Part shown: one piece after another, positions 1 through 11,400 of the stretch
How positions within the stretch are numbered: the stretch's first letter is position 1
Layout: the number at the start of each line of letters is the position of its first letter
Origin: Reticulomyxa filosa
Lineage: Eukaryota; Foraminifera; Reticulomyxidae
DNA length: 21,075 nt
Direction: 5' to 3'
Assembly (NCBI GenBank): GCA_000512085.1
Contig: ASPP01028422.1
Location: forward strand, 1-21,075
The notes under the pieces: model-generated
The model's database searches: none
What the model saw: the letters and a program-made list of their open reading frames with translations, nothing else
Told to the model about the DNA's origin: nothing
Program-made: the position numbers and the translations under genes

Positions 1-687
1 AAACAATACAGATGGGAAAATCGACAAGAATATGCGAAATTGCTTGAAGAGTATCATTTGAATGAGTTCAACTCCCAAATCGATGCAATTCGACAAGGGC
101 TGGCCACCGTTGTTCCTATTGCATTTCTGCCATTATTTTCATGGCGGGAATTGGAATTAATGGTTTGTAGCGAACATGACATTGACTTGGAGTTGCTGAA
201 AGACAACACTACGTACAAGTCTGGTGTTAGTGCTTCCGATAGGCATGTTCAATATTTCTGGAGCATTTTGCAGGAATTTTCCACACAACAACGCCATGAT
301 TTTTTACGGTTTGTCTGGGGACAAAGTCGACTTCCTGCTCGTGGTAAGGACTTTCTTCAGAAATTCGAGATCCAAACCGCAATTAGGGATGGTGATAATG
401 CTTTACCCGTCAGCCGTTATGTCCCTCTTTTTTCTCCATCTGTAACATCTTTTTACATCACAATAAATGTAAATTAAACCTATTTTCAGCTCTCGATTTT
501 TGATAAATCAATTACTACAACAACTATTTAAAAAAAATTTGTTATAGACACATGCTTCTTTTCTCTCGAGTTACCAAGATATTCATCCAAAGAAATCATG
601 AAAAAAAAACTATTGTATGCGATATCGAATTGCCATGCAATTGACGCAGATTTCTTGGAACGAAATGTTAATTGGGAAGAAAATTAA
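1..687 (+). CDS. HECT-type E3 ubiquitin ligase, C-terminal end (5' partial)
   Basis: Two exons, 1-415 and 548-687, encode the last 184 residues of a HECT E3 ligase; the 5' part lies before the window. HECT ligases take ubiquitin from an E2 onto a catalytic Cys and pass it to a substrate lysine. Exon 1 shows C-lobe hallmarks in order: [21 protein letters not shown]-like ([11 protein letters not shown]), FWSILQEFS, and [12 protein letters not shown]. Joining 415 to 548 gives [18 protein letters not shown], the HECT active-site motif; the catalytic Cys codon is 553-555. Exon 2 continues with [15 protein letters not shown] and stops at TAA 685-687, a normal HECT C-terminus. The full reading frame in this exon is too short to be noticed as a stand-alone ORF. 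The short C-tail and FVWG motif suggest a large HERC1/HERC2 or HECTD-like protein, but the N-terminal domains that would decide this are off-window. Confidence 0.93.
416..547 (+). other. Intron in HECT ligase gene (132 nt)
   Basis: Donor GTTATG at 416 and acceptor TATAG ending at 547. Both sides are phase 1, so the junction codon is C+AC (His) and restores the HECT motif SHTCFF. The intron holds in-frame stops in the exon 1 frame (TAA at 475-477). Donor GTC at 421 or 409 would give the wrong phase. Confidence 0.88.
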
Positions 688-2462
688 GGCGATAAGGGCT
701 TATGCATTAGCAACTATGTTGGTATAGGTTTGTCTAATTGTACCTTAAACATTTTTGTTCATTTTGAGGTTGAAGTATTTTGGTTCGTTTCTTTTTGTCG
801 ATGTTTTTGTTCCTAAATACGAAGAAGTTCGTCTTTTAACAAAATTCTTTTGCGTTTATCGAGTGACTAGTTTAGTTTGTTTTTCTTTCAAATTTTAAAA
901 AAACAAGAAATTCTCCACGTCAGCACTTAAACAACGCGTAGCATTAGTCATTCAAAAAAGCTTGAATTTTGCGTGACTAGTTGAGTCAAGTGAAAGAGTG
1001 AGATATCATTTGCAAATGCAATCCCATGTTTAGAAAATTACTTTTTATTTTATAGATAGCTAAGTTTTTACAGTAGCATAAAAAGAATTAGCAAATTTGA
1101 TGAATATGAGAAAAATACAACTCTTTTCAAAATTTCAATGAAAAATTCAAATTTTCGAAAAAAATTGATTACGTGTTGTCCTCATGGAGAAAATCAATTA
1201 TCTTTATGTTTTTTATGTCAGCTCTCTTTTTTATGCTACTGTATGTCCTATTTACTCGCACTTCAAGACTGATCACGCCAAAATTATATTAACTAAGTAG
1301 AAGGCCAAAGTGTAAGTTCTGCTGCCTTTGCAACTGTTACAAACGCGACTTATAAGCTTAGACAGTTCTTTATTGTAAGTCGGTCATATCAATTTCATAT
1401 AAAAAACTCATCAAAATTTGACATAAGCACCATAATAATTAGAAGAAAAATTGAACTATGAAATTATCGATATTCTGTGTGAAAATCAACATTTTTAGAA
1501 AATTTTATAAAATATCTGCAAATCTTCAAACGTTTAAATGTATTTTTTTCTACAATTATGAGTATTTTGTTATCTTCCACATCACCATAATTTTACTTTA
1601 TTAATTTCTTAGTTTTATTTATTAGAATTTTTAAGATGTTAATTTTTTCATGCTATTAGACTGTATGAACTCGGCTTTATTCAAAATTTACAAAATCACC
1701 AAAAAACACACATTTTTGAAACAATTAGAAAAGATGAAATAAAAGAAAACATATTTAAAAGCTATACAATTTGCAGATTTTTTAGAAAATGTTGTTTCTT
1801 CATTGAGAACATCAGTAACTCTAAGTTGTCATTTTAAATCAATCTTTTTGCATTACACTATATTTCTGCTGTTATATACCATAAACATTGTTTAACAATA
1901 GATGTAACTGTTAATTGTTTGCAATCATGACAACTAAACGAAGTCTTGCCTGGGATAAGTGTCTTATTAATACATCAGCTTTATATATGTCTGTAAAATT
2001 GTTTTAGAAAATTTACGATAAATCCAACAAAAACAAATGTTCAAAAAAATTGAAAAAATGTCTATTAAAAAAAATGGTACACTCAAAATAGTACAAATTT
2101 TACTAATTTAACAGCAAAAAAACTTGCAAGATATGAAGCTATTTAAAAATTGTAGTTTAAATGAATTAAACTAGTTACCTGAATGACAAAAACGCAAATT
2201 TATAAAACCAATTTACATTGCAAATGTGCAACAGACTGCATTTAGAAAAAAATGCTATGCTAAAATTAAATTGAAAGAGAATATTCTCACTTTCAAATAA
2301 ATGAAATATAAACTCTGAAAAAATAAATAACTTGATTCCTCCTTTGTCTGTATGCAATTTGGCATATATTATGCAGATTTTGTAGAGGACCATAATAAAA
2401 AATATTGACCGCTCTTTTTTTTTCTTTGCTTTTCCATCCTTGTGTATGACTGTCCCTGTGCG
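688..2462. other. Intergenic region, AT-rich, no gene seen
   Basis: Very AT-rich DNA with stops in all frames. Short minus-strand ORFs at the right end (2175-2393, 2369-2755) are low-complexity, overlap the exon 1 antisense, and have no recognisable motifs. The region must hold the 3' flank of the HECT gene and the promoter and 5' UTR of the giant gene. A pyrimidine-rich stretch lies at about 2412-2436, just before the ATG. No clear TATA box, poly(A) signal or RNA gene could be assigned. It contains one structured element, the candidate MITE at 1071-1241, and a short direct repeat GTGACTAGTT at 863-872 and 973-982. Confidence 0.6.
1071..1241. mobile_element. Candidate mariner-type MITE (171 bp)
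   Basis: The ends are perfect 14-bp terminal inverted repeats: CAGTAGCATAAAAA at 1071-1084 and its reverse complement at 1228-1241. Each end is flanked by TA (1069-1070 and 1242-1243), the target duplication expected of Tc1/mariner/pogo elements, whose inverted repeats often begin CAGT. The interior has no ORF. It contains a smaller inverted repeat (AATTGATT 1163-1170 and AATCAATT 1192-1199) and A/T-rich near-palindromes at about 1124-1160. No second copy was found in this window, so mobility is inferred from structure only. Confidence 0.5.
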
Positions 2463-5400
2463 ATGGCAGAAGAAGATGGAAGGAAAGAAATTAAAGATTT
2501 TTTACAAGTATTGAGAGAACACTTTAGGGAACAAGTCTTTACGTACTTGTTTGACAAGTTAGCCTGCGACGATATGGAAAGTGTTCTACATATATCGGCT
2601 GAAAGATGGAGGGAGCTATTCAAGGAAACACAATTGCCTGAAGGCCAACAGCCAAAACTATTAAAAAAATTGAACGAAAAGCGCAAAGAAAGTAGCCTGC
2701 CACCACTTGACATCAATACTGTTGGAGGAAACGCTGAGAAAGCAGAGTTAAACAATGTATAGAAAAAAAATGTCGAGTCATTTCCATTTCAAACTAAACA
2801 AAACAAAAAAAAATCAAAGTCCACTAAAATCTTCCGAAACAAATTCTGAACGCAGTGATATACTCACTGGACTAGATGCCAAAGATGACAAAGATATCAA
2901 AGAGTCCGTCCAAAAAAAAGCAGAAAATGAGAAAGAATCTGCCCCAAAAGATGTAGAAATGGAAAAACAGTCTACTCCAAAAAAAGATAAAATTAAGGAC
3001 CAAGGCAATGTAGAAAACAAGAAAAACGCCATTCAAGAGGACTCTAAAAATGAAAACGAAACCATCGAAAAAGAGATTGAGTTTGTAAAAATAGTAAGTG
3101 TTGATCCGACATCAAATACGATCAGTTTTAGCTTAAAGGTGGGTTGACATAATTACGCTAATGTTTTTTAATTTGCAAATTGAAAATGGAGCACTTTTTT
3201 TGGGTATTGTTGCGAAAATACGTTTACAGCACAACTCAAACGTAATTGTATCTCGAAAAGATATACAATGGAAGTCTTTGTCACTGAGACAAGGTGAAGA
3301 AATCAAGTGCACATATACGCTGAACGAAAAGAAAAATGTTATAGTAGAAAATATAGAGTGGCCTCCGATGTACCAAGAACAGATCACATTTGCTGACAAA
3401 ACATTTTTTGCTTTTATGAAGCCCTACACCGAAACAAAAAAAGTTTTGTTTTGCTTTATAATTGGATTTTTTATATTTACTTGTGCTCATTGTATGTTGA
3501 TGTTGTGAAGATAAGAGTAATATTTCCAATTGATACCGTGTCTGGAGTGACCAAATTACGTGAAGGGGATATATTATCTTTTCGTCTCCAATTCACACCA
3601 CAAAAATGGATGCCTGTTGATGTAAAAATAGTAGAAAGAGCTGCCATGTATGCATACATCTTTCTCTCCGCATATATTACTTTTTTTTACTATTGTCGTT
3701 GTTTAACTTGAGTAGTCGTAAAATCAAAGATATCCCAGCCCCTCCAGCAATTAAAGATAAAGCAACAAGCTATGACGATATAAAGAAGTGGCTCGAAAAT
3801 CCATCGCAAGGTATACATGTTTGTTTTTTTTGCTTGTGTTAGTTGAGAGTTACATTAATTCGGAGCGTGCTACGTTGGTTTGCACAGAACAACCATCGTG
3901 GGAAAAGTGGCAAAACAAAGAGTTGTTGAAAATGGGCTCAACCTTGTTGAATCTGTTACAAGAAAGTCAATATAATGATGACAATGAAAGCAAAATCGAG
4001 CAAGTGATATGGCAAAAGACGGCTATTCAATTCGAATTGATCAAAGAAGTGATTGTAAAGTGTATTGATGAGCCATGCCAAGTGCCGGATACGTTGTTTC
4101 ATGTGTTATCTTCCTCAGGACAGAGCCAAGATGCGAAAGAAGATGAAAATGCAAAAAGACAGACTCTACAAACTCAAGTGAAAAAATGAAGAAATGGTAA
4201 AGTTACGCAAGCTCGTGGAAGAATTTCATGAAATGACAGAAGAAGAAAATCGCCAGCATTTGTATCAAAAGTGTGCCGATATTGTCCTTGAAGAAGAAAG
4301 CACAGTGTGTGAGGTTCAATTGGATTTTCCCATAACTGATAGAATTGCGAGGATTTATATTTATTGTCCCGAAACCACAACGGGCAAAAAAAAGCCAATC
4401 ATTTTATTCAACCAAAGTATTTTTTTTTTTTTGAGTAGTCCTCAATAGGAAAAAAAAGGAAATATAAAAAATTAACAAAAATACAAAAAAATTTTTCAGA
4501 GAAATGGAAGGAAGCACAATTGGTAAGCGATGACTTCTTATCTTTATACGTGATTGATCTGCCAGCACTAAAATACACTATTCACATTAAACATCGAAAT
4601 CTACGTACAATCATTGATATTGACACTCAAAAGTATGCCTATTTTGTCGAAATGAAAAAGCAAGACTATTGGCAAAAGGCCCAAAGTATGTATAATTTCG
4701 TCAAGGATAGATGGGTAGAAAATAGCTCTCTATCTCTGAATAACGTTGTGGTTCGTCACGTGATAGAAAACATTGTTGATGACAAGTCATTTCAATTTGC
4801 ACAGCAAGCCTTGTGCGACATAACCAAGGAACTCCAGAATCTCTCCAAAGAACTCAAAGATTTGTTTCTAAAAATGAAAGGCCAGCTTAACAATATTGAT
4901 GCAGCTATTAAATTAGTTAAAAATATATGTTGCATATATACATATATAATCTTGGTTTTGTACATTTCGCCATATAAAATTTTCTAAAAACAGATTTATC
5001 AAATTACATTTGCGAGCGAACAGCTCAAAGGACAAAGGGAGCGGCTAAATCCATTGGAATTATTTTATTTAGCGAAATGCGTAGTAGCAACACCGAAGTG
5101 CAATATAATTGAAACAATAAGAAAAGAGTTTTGGAGTGACTTAGAACATAATAAACGAGCAGAGGGCATTCAACAGTTCATGTTAATTCCTTGTTTTAAT
5201 CTTTTGGCAAGTGATAATACCATGCGAATACATGAAGAACTTTTGGAATATTTCAACTTCAAACATGTCAATAAAACATCACAAATGGCCATACGGTGCA
5301 TAGAAATTATCGAAACAGATCTACAAATTCGACGTAATTTCAATATCAAACCGATATTATTTTCTGAGATGCATTTGATGCAAATATTGCATTCTCAAAA

Positions 5401-8400
5401 GGATAATATTATGTCGGAAGAAATATTGGAGTCCTTATTGTCCAAAAAAGAACTTGTGACGGTCGAAACGTGGATTAAGTTGTGCACAACTCCAGACTCC
5501 AAATTTTCTAATGTCATTTGTAATTTGTACAAGTGCCATTTTAAAAAGTTTAGTTTATTTGTGGAGAAACTTGAAGCTATTGGGGCATTGAAAAACGAGC
5601 GCCTTTGCAAACTGTTATTGAGTATAATCAATGAAAAAGATTTTCAAGATGCACTGATTCAATCCAAGCAAGATTTGATTTCTTTTATACAGAAATATGA
5701 TACTAGTATTTGGCAAAATTATGAGGACGTATTGCAAACTTTATATTGTTATATTGACAAAACAGATAAAATCCATGATGTCAATACGATAATGACTACG
5801 TTTGATATGCTTTGGAAACATTGTCCATCTGAATCGCAATCTATTGAAAGGCAAGTTAATAATATTACTCAGCGATTGCTAAAACGACTTGTAGCCGAAG
5901 AGAAATCGATTGAATTGTGGCTGCAACTATTTACGTATCAAACACAAGGAAAAAGACAACACATTTTGAAAGAACTCTTGTTGCAAAGTTTGAATGAATG
6001 GATAGACAACAAGATGATAGGTACAAGTATTGATTCACTTCAACAACTTGCGCAGCTGTTGTTATGTCCAAACTTTTGGACTCTCCCCAATGAATATCAA
6101 ACCGCATTTTTGATCGAAATTGAAAAGCAACAGGAGATACTATCTCTGAGTAGCAAAAAATGGAATGAAAAGTCTCTGCAATCGATGAAAAAACTTTTGG
6201 AACAAACATTCGTTGATTCGAAGGTGTTGGACAAAATAGTTGAAATTGTTATAGATATTCCTGTGCAAATGGACTCCGATGTGAGTAAAGGAGACATAGA
6301 TAAAGATAAGAATGTAATTGAGGTAAAAGAAGAAAATAACGATGAACGAACAGAAGACAATGAAAAAAAAGAAGAAGTATTTGTAGAAGAACCGCTTGAA
6401 GGAGAAGTGTTTGCAAAAGCGCTTACAGAAGAAGTAGTCATAAAAGAAGCGCCCATAGAAGAAGCGCCCATAGGAGAAGAAAATGATAGTGAAAAAGACC
6501 ATGAAGAAACAAAAGAAAAAGAAAAAGAAAGAAAAAGTAAATGAGGATCAATCGCGGTTGTTAATACATCATTTGGAGTATTGTTTTTTGTGTATACCAT
6601 GGTTGTCGTTGATCCAATGTGAATTAAAGAAAGTGCCAAGATTGAACCAGCTACAAGAATTTATAAAGACGACACTCAATACATTGTTTGAAATGGCTGA
6701 CAATAAATCAGTTGCATTTTGTGTATGTGAATTTCTTGCGTGTGATCGTAACGAGTATAACATCCAAAGCAGCTGCAGATCTTTGTCGGAATGGAAAGAC
6801 GATAACATGATTCAAAGCAAAGTCAATGCATTATTAGCTATGTTAACAAAGTACAAAAAATTTGTGCATCTGAAACAGTTATTCATAGCAGTGTTGACCA
6901 GTTATATGACATTTGATGATCTTTCTACACAATTACAAGAATTCAGTCACTTTTGTAATAATTGTAATTCAGAGTCATTTCCGAAAGCGAGCCAAAAATA
7001 TCAGGATGAACAAAAAATATTTCAAAAAATGGAAGAACCAATGAGACAGTTAGCGAATCTGAAGGACAGTTGTGCATTTAAAAAGCTGTGGAATCTGTAT
7101 CGGAAAGAAATGAAAGAACAAAAAAAATTGACATTCGAAACGAGTATGGACGAACTTTATAACCAAGTAAACAAAAGATGGAGGGAGTTGAGACAAACAA
7201 TGGAAAAAGAATCATCATCTATGGAAGATTTGAAATGGTTTGAAGCAAGTGAGTTAAGTTTGGAATTACAGTTTTTATTTCCAAACTGGCCCCCGGAAAG
7301 AAGAGAGTCTGTGGCAAAGAGTATCGACGAAAAACGTGAAAAGATTAAACGATTAGAAAAAATGATAGTTCCCTGGGCAAAGCTGAAAGAAGCCACAGAA
7401 ACTTTGAAAAAATATCATAAATCAAACCATACAATAAAAAACGATAATAATTGGAATCGTTTTGTCAAATCATTGGAGAACAGCTCTAAGGTACTTAAAG
7501 AACAAGAACCATCGATTCAGCGCTTGTCTCAATGTTATGACGAGTGTGCAAGCTGTTTTGGAAATGAAGCTTTGCAATGTGTGGAATTGTTGGACTTGAT
7601 TGTGAAATACGAAAAGACACTGATTGAACAATTGGCAACCAGCGACAACTTTGCAAACAAAGAGCATTTTGCAAACACCTTGGAGACATTAGACAATTGC
7701 AAGGACATTCGATTCCAGCAATTAGTAAGCGCACTGCGTGCAGTCAATGGAAATATTCAGGAATACATTTGGGATGCCAATTTACAAGAGACAAGTCAAG
7801 TCGCAAGAGCGATTTTAGCAATTCATAGACGCGACAATGAATTCACTATCAGATTTAAAAAGTGCTGCGATGAGGATCTGGGTCGTATCTCTTTTCTCGT
7901 TGAAGAAGCAGGTCAAATGCAGGCTGTACAGAGCTTTAGTTTGTTAGAAAAAGCGCAGAAAATTGGCCAATGGAATTTTGCCGGATGTGATCAAGTATTA
8001 CAAGTTAATTCGAATGTCATTGACAGCAATGAAGAGAAAAAACAGAGAAATGAATGGCTCGTCTTGCAAATTGGAGCAGATAAACTCAATTATGATCAAA
8101 TTGAACAAGCAATTGATCGTGTCTTGCTAGGATTTTCCAAAGAAAAGCAGTTAAAAGGAGTGGAGTCACTGATTAAGCAGTTTGGGACATGCAAAGATAT
8201 TGAAACATTACGAGTGATGTTTTGGAGGAAAGGTGGTCGCCAAGCGACAGATAAATTGTACTTGTCCGTAAAAGAATCATTGGAAGTGTTTAAAAATCTA
8301 CAAAGTGAATGGAAACAAAGATTAGAGGAGTGGCAAAGCGAATGCGTGAAATTGAGAGCTGAGTATCCAATATTGAATTACTTTACATTCAATGAAGTTC

Positions 8401-11400
8401 GTTTTCTTTCCAAGAAATTAAATGATATTGTAAGCTGTGATCCAAATCACCGAGAGATATTGTGTTCCAAGTTTATTTTACCGTTTTTACAACGTATTGA
8501 CTCCCATCTCTCTAGCGCCTTGCCCTATGTGGAAAAATGGAAATTTGAAGCTGTGGAAGAGAATAAGATATTAATCCAGTTTGGGACTGTGTTTTCCGAA
8601 ATTTGGATCAATTTGAAGAATCATAGTGATGTATATCGCAATACATCTTCATATGAGCTTGAATATAGTAAACCCAATTTAATAATTCAGAATGCCAATA
8701 CAATGCTCAGTGTTTTAGATTTGTTCAAATGTGTTGGAATCATTCCTCGTATCGAACATATTTTGATATGCAAAGAAAACACGACGGAAGAGGAAATTGA
8801 ATGTTTATTGTTTCGGGCAATCACTTCAGCCAACCGAATCCACGAGGAACGAGTAAACTTGCACTCTCCATTGTATTGTTTAATGTGGCCAGAAATGTTG
8901 CCACTTGAAACATTAGAGCGAGTAACCAAATTGTTTCATACTCTGCTGCTGAGTGGAGAAGCATTGGATAAACTTAAAAAAATTCCGTATCTATTGGTTG
9001 TTATGTCGACCTCGCCCAATAGCATGCTGTCTCAAAAATTGAACCGTTTTCGCTTGTCTCAACGTATTGGCATGAACGACCAGACTCGAAATCTGTTAAT
9101 TCAGCAATTGTATGGTAAGGATTTGGAAACATTTGCTTCACAAATCCCTCAGCCAATCGCAATAGCAACAACAAGCCATTTGTGCAATTGTACGTTTCTG
9201 ATGAAATTGGCATGGGAAAGAGCTTCAAAATTGAACAAGATATTGCATCAATTCGAGAGGTCAATTCAAAGATACAAGCCGTGCGTGTTGCATTCAACAG
9301 CAGTGATATAGATTGGAAAAGTATAATGGAAGGATTTTGGAGATACCATCCTTGTACAAATGAAGAGCAAGTACAAGAGAATCTAATTGACATTGAAAAA
9401 AAAATGTACTAAACTAAATTATCAGGCCGATAACCTTGTCATATATCATTTGGATATTTCCTCTTGTGTTTTGACTTCGATGAATACGTTTTTATTTGAG
9501 CTTCTTTTTTTGCAACATATCAACACGACATTGAATGTATGGGAATCACAATGTTTCCATGTCAATGCAAACATGGCCTTTTTAATTGAACTGCCTTTTA
9601 AATTGAACGGCATCAAAAATGACTACCAAGAAATATTGCATACGATATTCTCTTTGCCAAGTCTTCCCATTGTTAAAGTTTCCAAAGACACCAACCCATA
9701 TGTATTTGGCCCAGAAGCACAGTTTGCTATCAAATGGATGAAGGAATTCTTTGACGGAAACTTAAAGTTTGCAAAAAATATATATGTTTATCACATGAAT
9801 GAATAAACAAATGAAACAATAGGTATGGAGACCCCAATATGCAACAAATTAGTGATTTGGAGTCCACGGAAATGATTCAAATCATGCAAATAAATTGTCC
9901 AAAAATGATGCAAGCTTCTCACTTGCATCAAACTGCTTTCTACAAATATCTGCATAACCAATTTTCTCCCTTGTCTACTTCTGTTTTTTTACGAAACGAA
10001 GATATAGAAAGCCAGCGATGGCCTATTCGATTTAAAAACGAAGTTACCAAGTCTGTTATTGAAATGAGCACGGATCTTTTCAGTCGATTCAACCAAAGAG
10101 GGCGCGTATACAGCAAAAAGAGTCTCGAAGAGAGTACAGGAAAGGATAAGTTTTACCTGTGCAAAAAATGGAAGCGCGCCAACCATTTTTTATACTTGGT
10201 CAACCAAGATGATGTAGGTTTGTCAAATTTGTTGAATTTTTTTAAATGAAAAGCATATACGTAAATTTGTGTATGTACACTAGTTTTTTACTCAATCCTT
10301 TTGCAAAAGGCACGATTTCCATGCTCATCAACGACACAGCATCTATACCTCCACCTTGTTTGCAAGCACTTCGAGATTTGGATTTTACACTCCTGAGCTG
10401 GAACGAAGAAATGAAACTTCGAAATGATGCGATTGGAACCGAATGGAAGGTCTTTCAATTTTTCTGTTTGTTTGTTATTTTAAATAACAACTGAGGGGCT
10501 ATATATATGTACAAATATATGTTTATATCACTTACATCTTAAAAAAAATGAATGCAACAAAAAAAAAAAAATAAATAAAGAAAAAAACGAAAGATATGCC
10601 GAAGATAGCTGCAGAAATTGAAGAAAAAGAAAAAAGAATCGAGTTATTGTTTCGCGTTGTTGGTACAAAAGAAACATTAAAAGCAAACATCAAAATGAAG
10701 CTCTGGGGAAAAGATTTCAAGCCAAGAGAACAAACTGAAACAAAGGAACAAATTGATGCAAACAAGCAAACTAAAACAAAAGAACTGGAGGGAGAGTTCC
10801 AACATTATGTATTAACTTATGACAATATATTGAAAATGATTGCAATATATTTGAGGATACAATCCAATACGCCGATTATTTTAATGGGAGAAACGGGCTG
10901 TGGAAAGACATCACTGATCAAGTATTTGGCCAAAGTAGCCAATGTTTCTTTGCAAGCTATTGATGTCCATGGCGGATTTGGAAGACATGATCTTCGGAAC
11001 ATTGTCAAAGCATGCGTAAATAAATGGGAGGAGGACGGAAAAAGGATTGCAATGGAAGAGGAAGAGGAAAGGAAAAAGAAAATGATTGAGGAAGAAAAGA
11101 AAGAGAATGAGGAAAGAAATAGAAAAAAGAGGGAAGAAGAAGAGAACATGAATGAAAACGATAAGAAAAAAATGGAAAAAATGAAGAAAAATATTGAAGA
11201 AATGAAAAAGAGACAGAATGAGAGAGATCGGGAACAATGGATATTTTTAGATGAAATCAATACGTCTCCAGATATTGGTTGGTTGAACGAATTAGTGTGT
11301 AACCATACGTTGGATGGAGTGAAAATACCAGAAGGCATTAAAGTCATTGCTGCATGCAATCCATATCGAAAACGTAAATTGAGTGACGAAGAAGATGAAT

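Noticed and set aside
863-982. Direct repeat GTGACTAGTT at 863-872 and 973-982
   Set aside because: Ten bases in AT-rich DNA with no further similarity around it; not enough for an element.
2369-2755. Minus-strand ORF of 128 residues over exon 1
   Set aside because: The plus strand encodes the SAM-like domain joined to the giant gene; the minus ORF has no recognisable features.
6097-6639. Minus-strand ORFs of 180 and 120 residues
   Set aside because: They are Ser/Phe-rich antisense shadows of the Glu/Lys-rich coding repeats of the giant gene.
9371-9425. Frame change at an A9 run near 9395 taken as a homopolymer error
   Set aside because: A phase-0 intron 9371-9425 with a TACTAAAC branch-like sequence and CAG acceptor explains it without any error.
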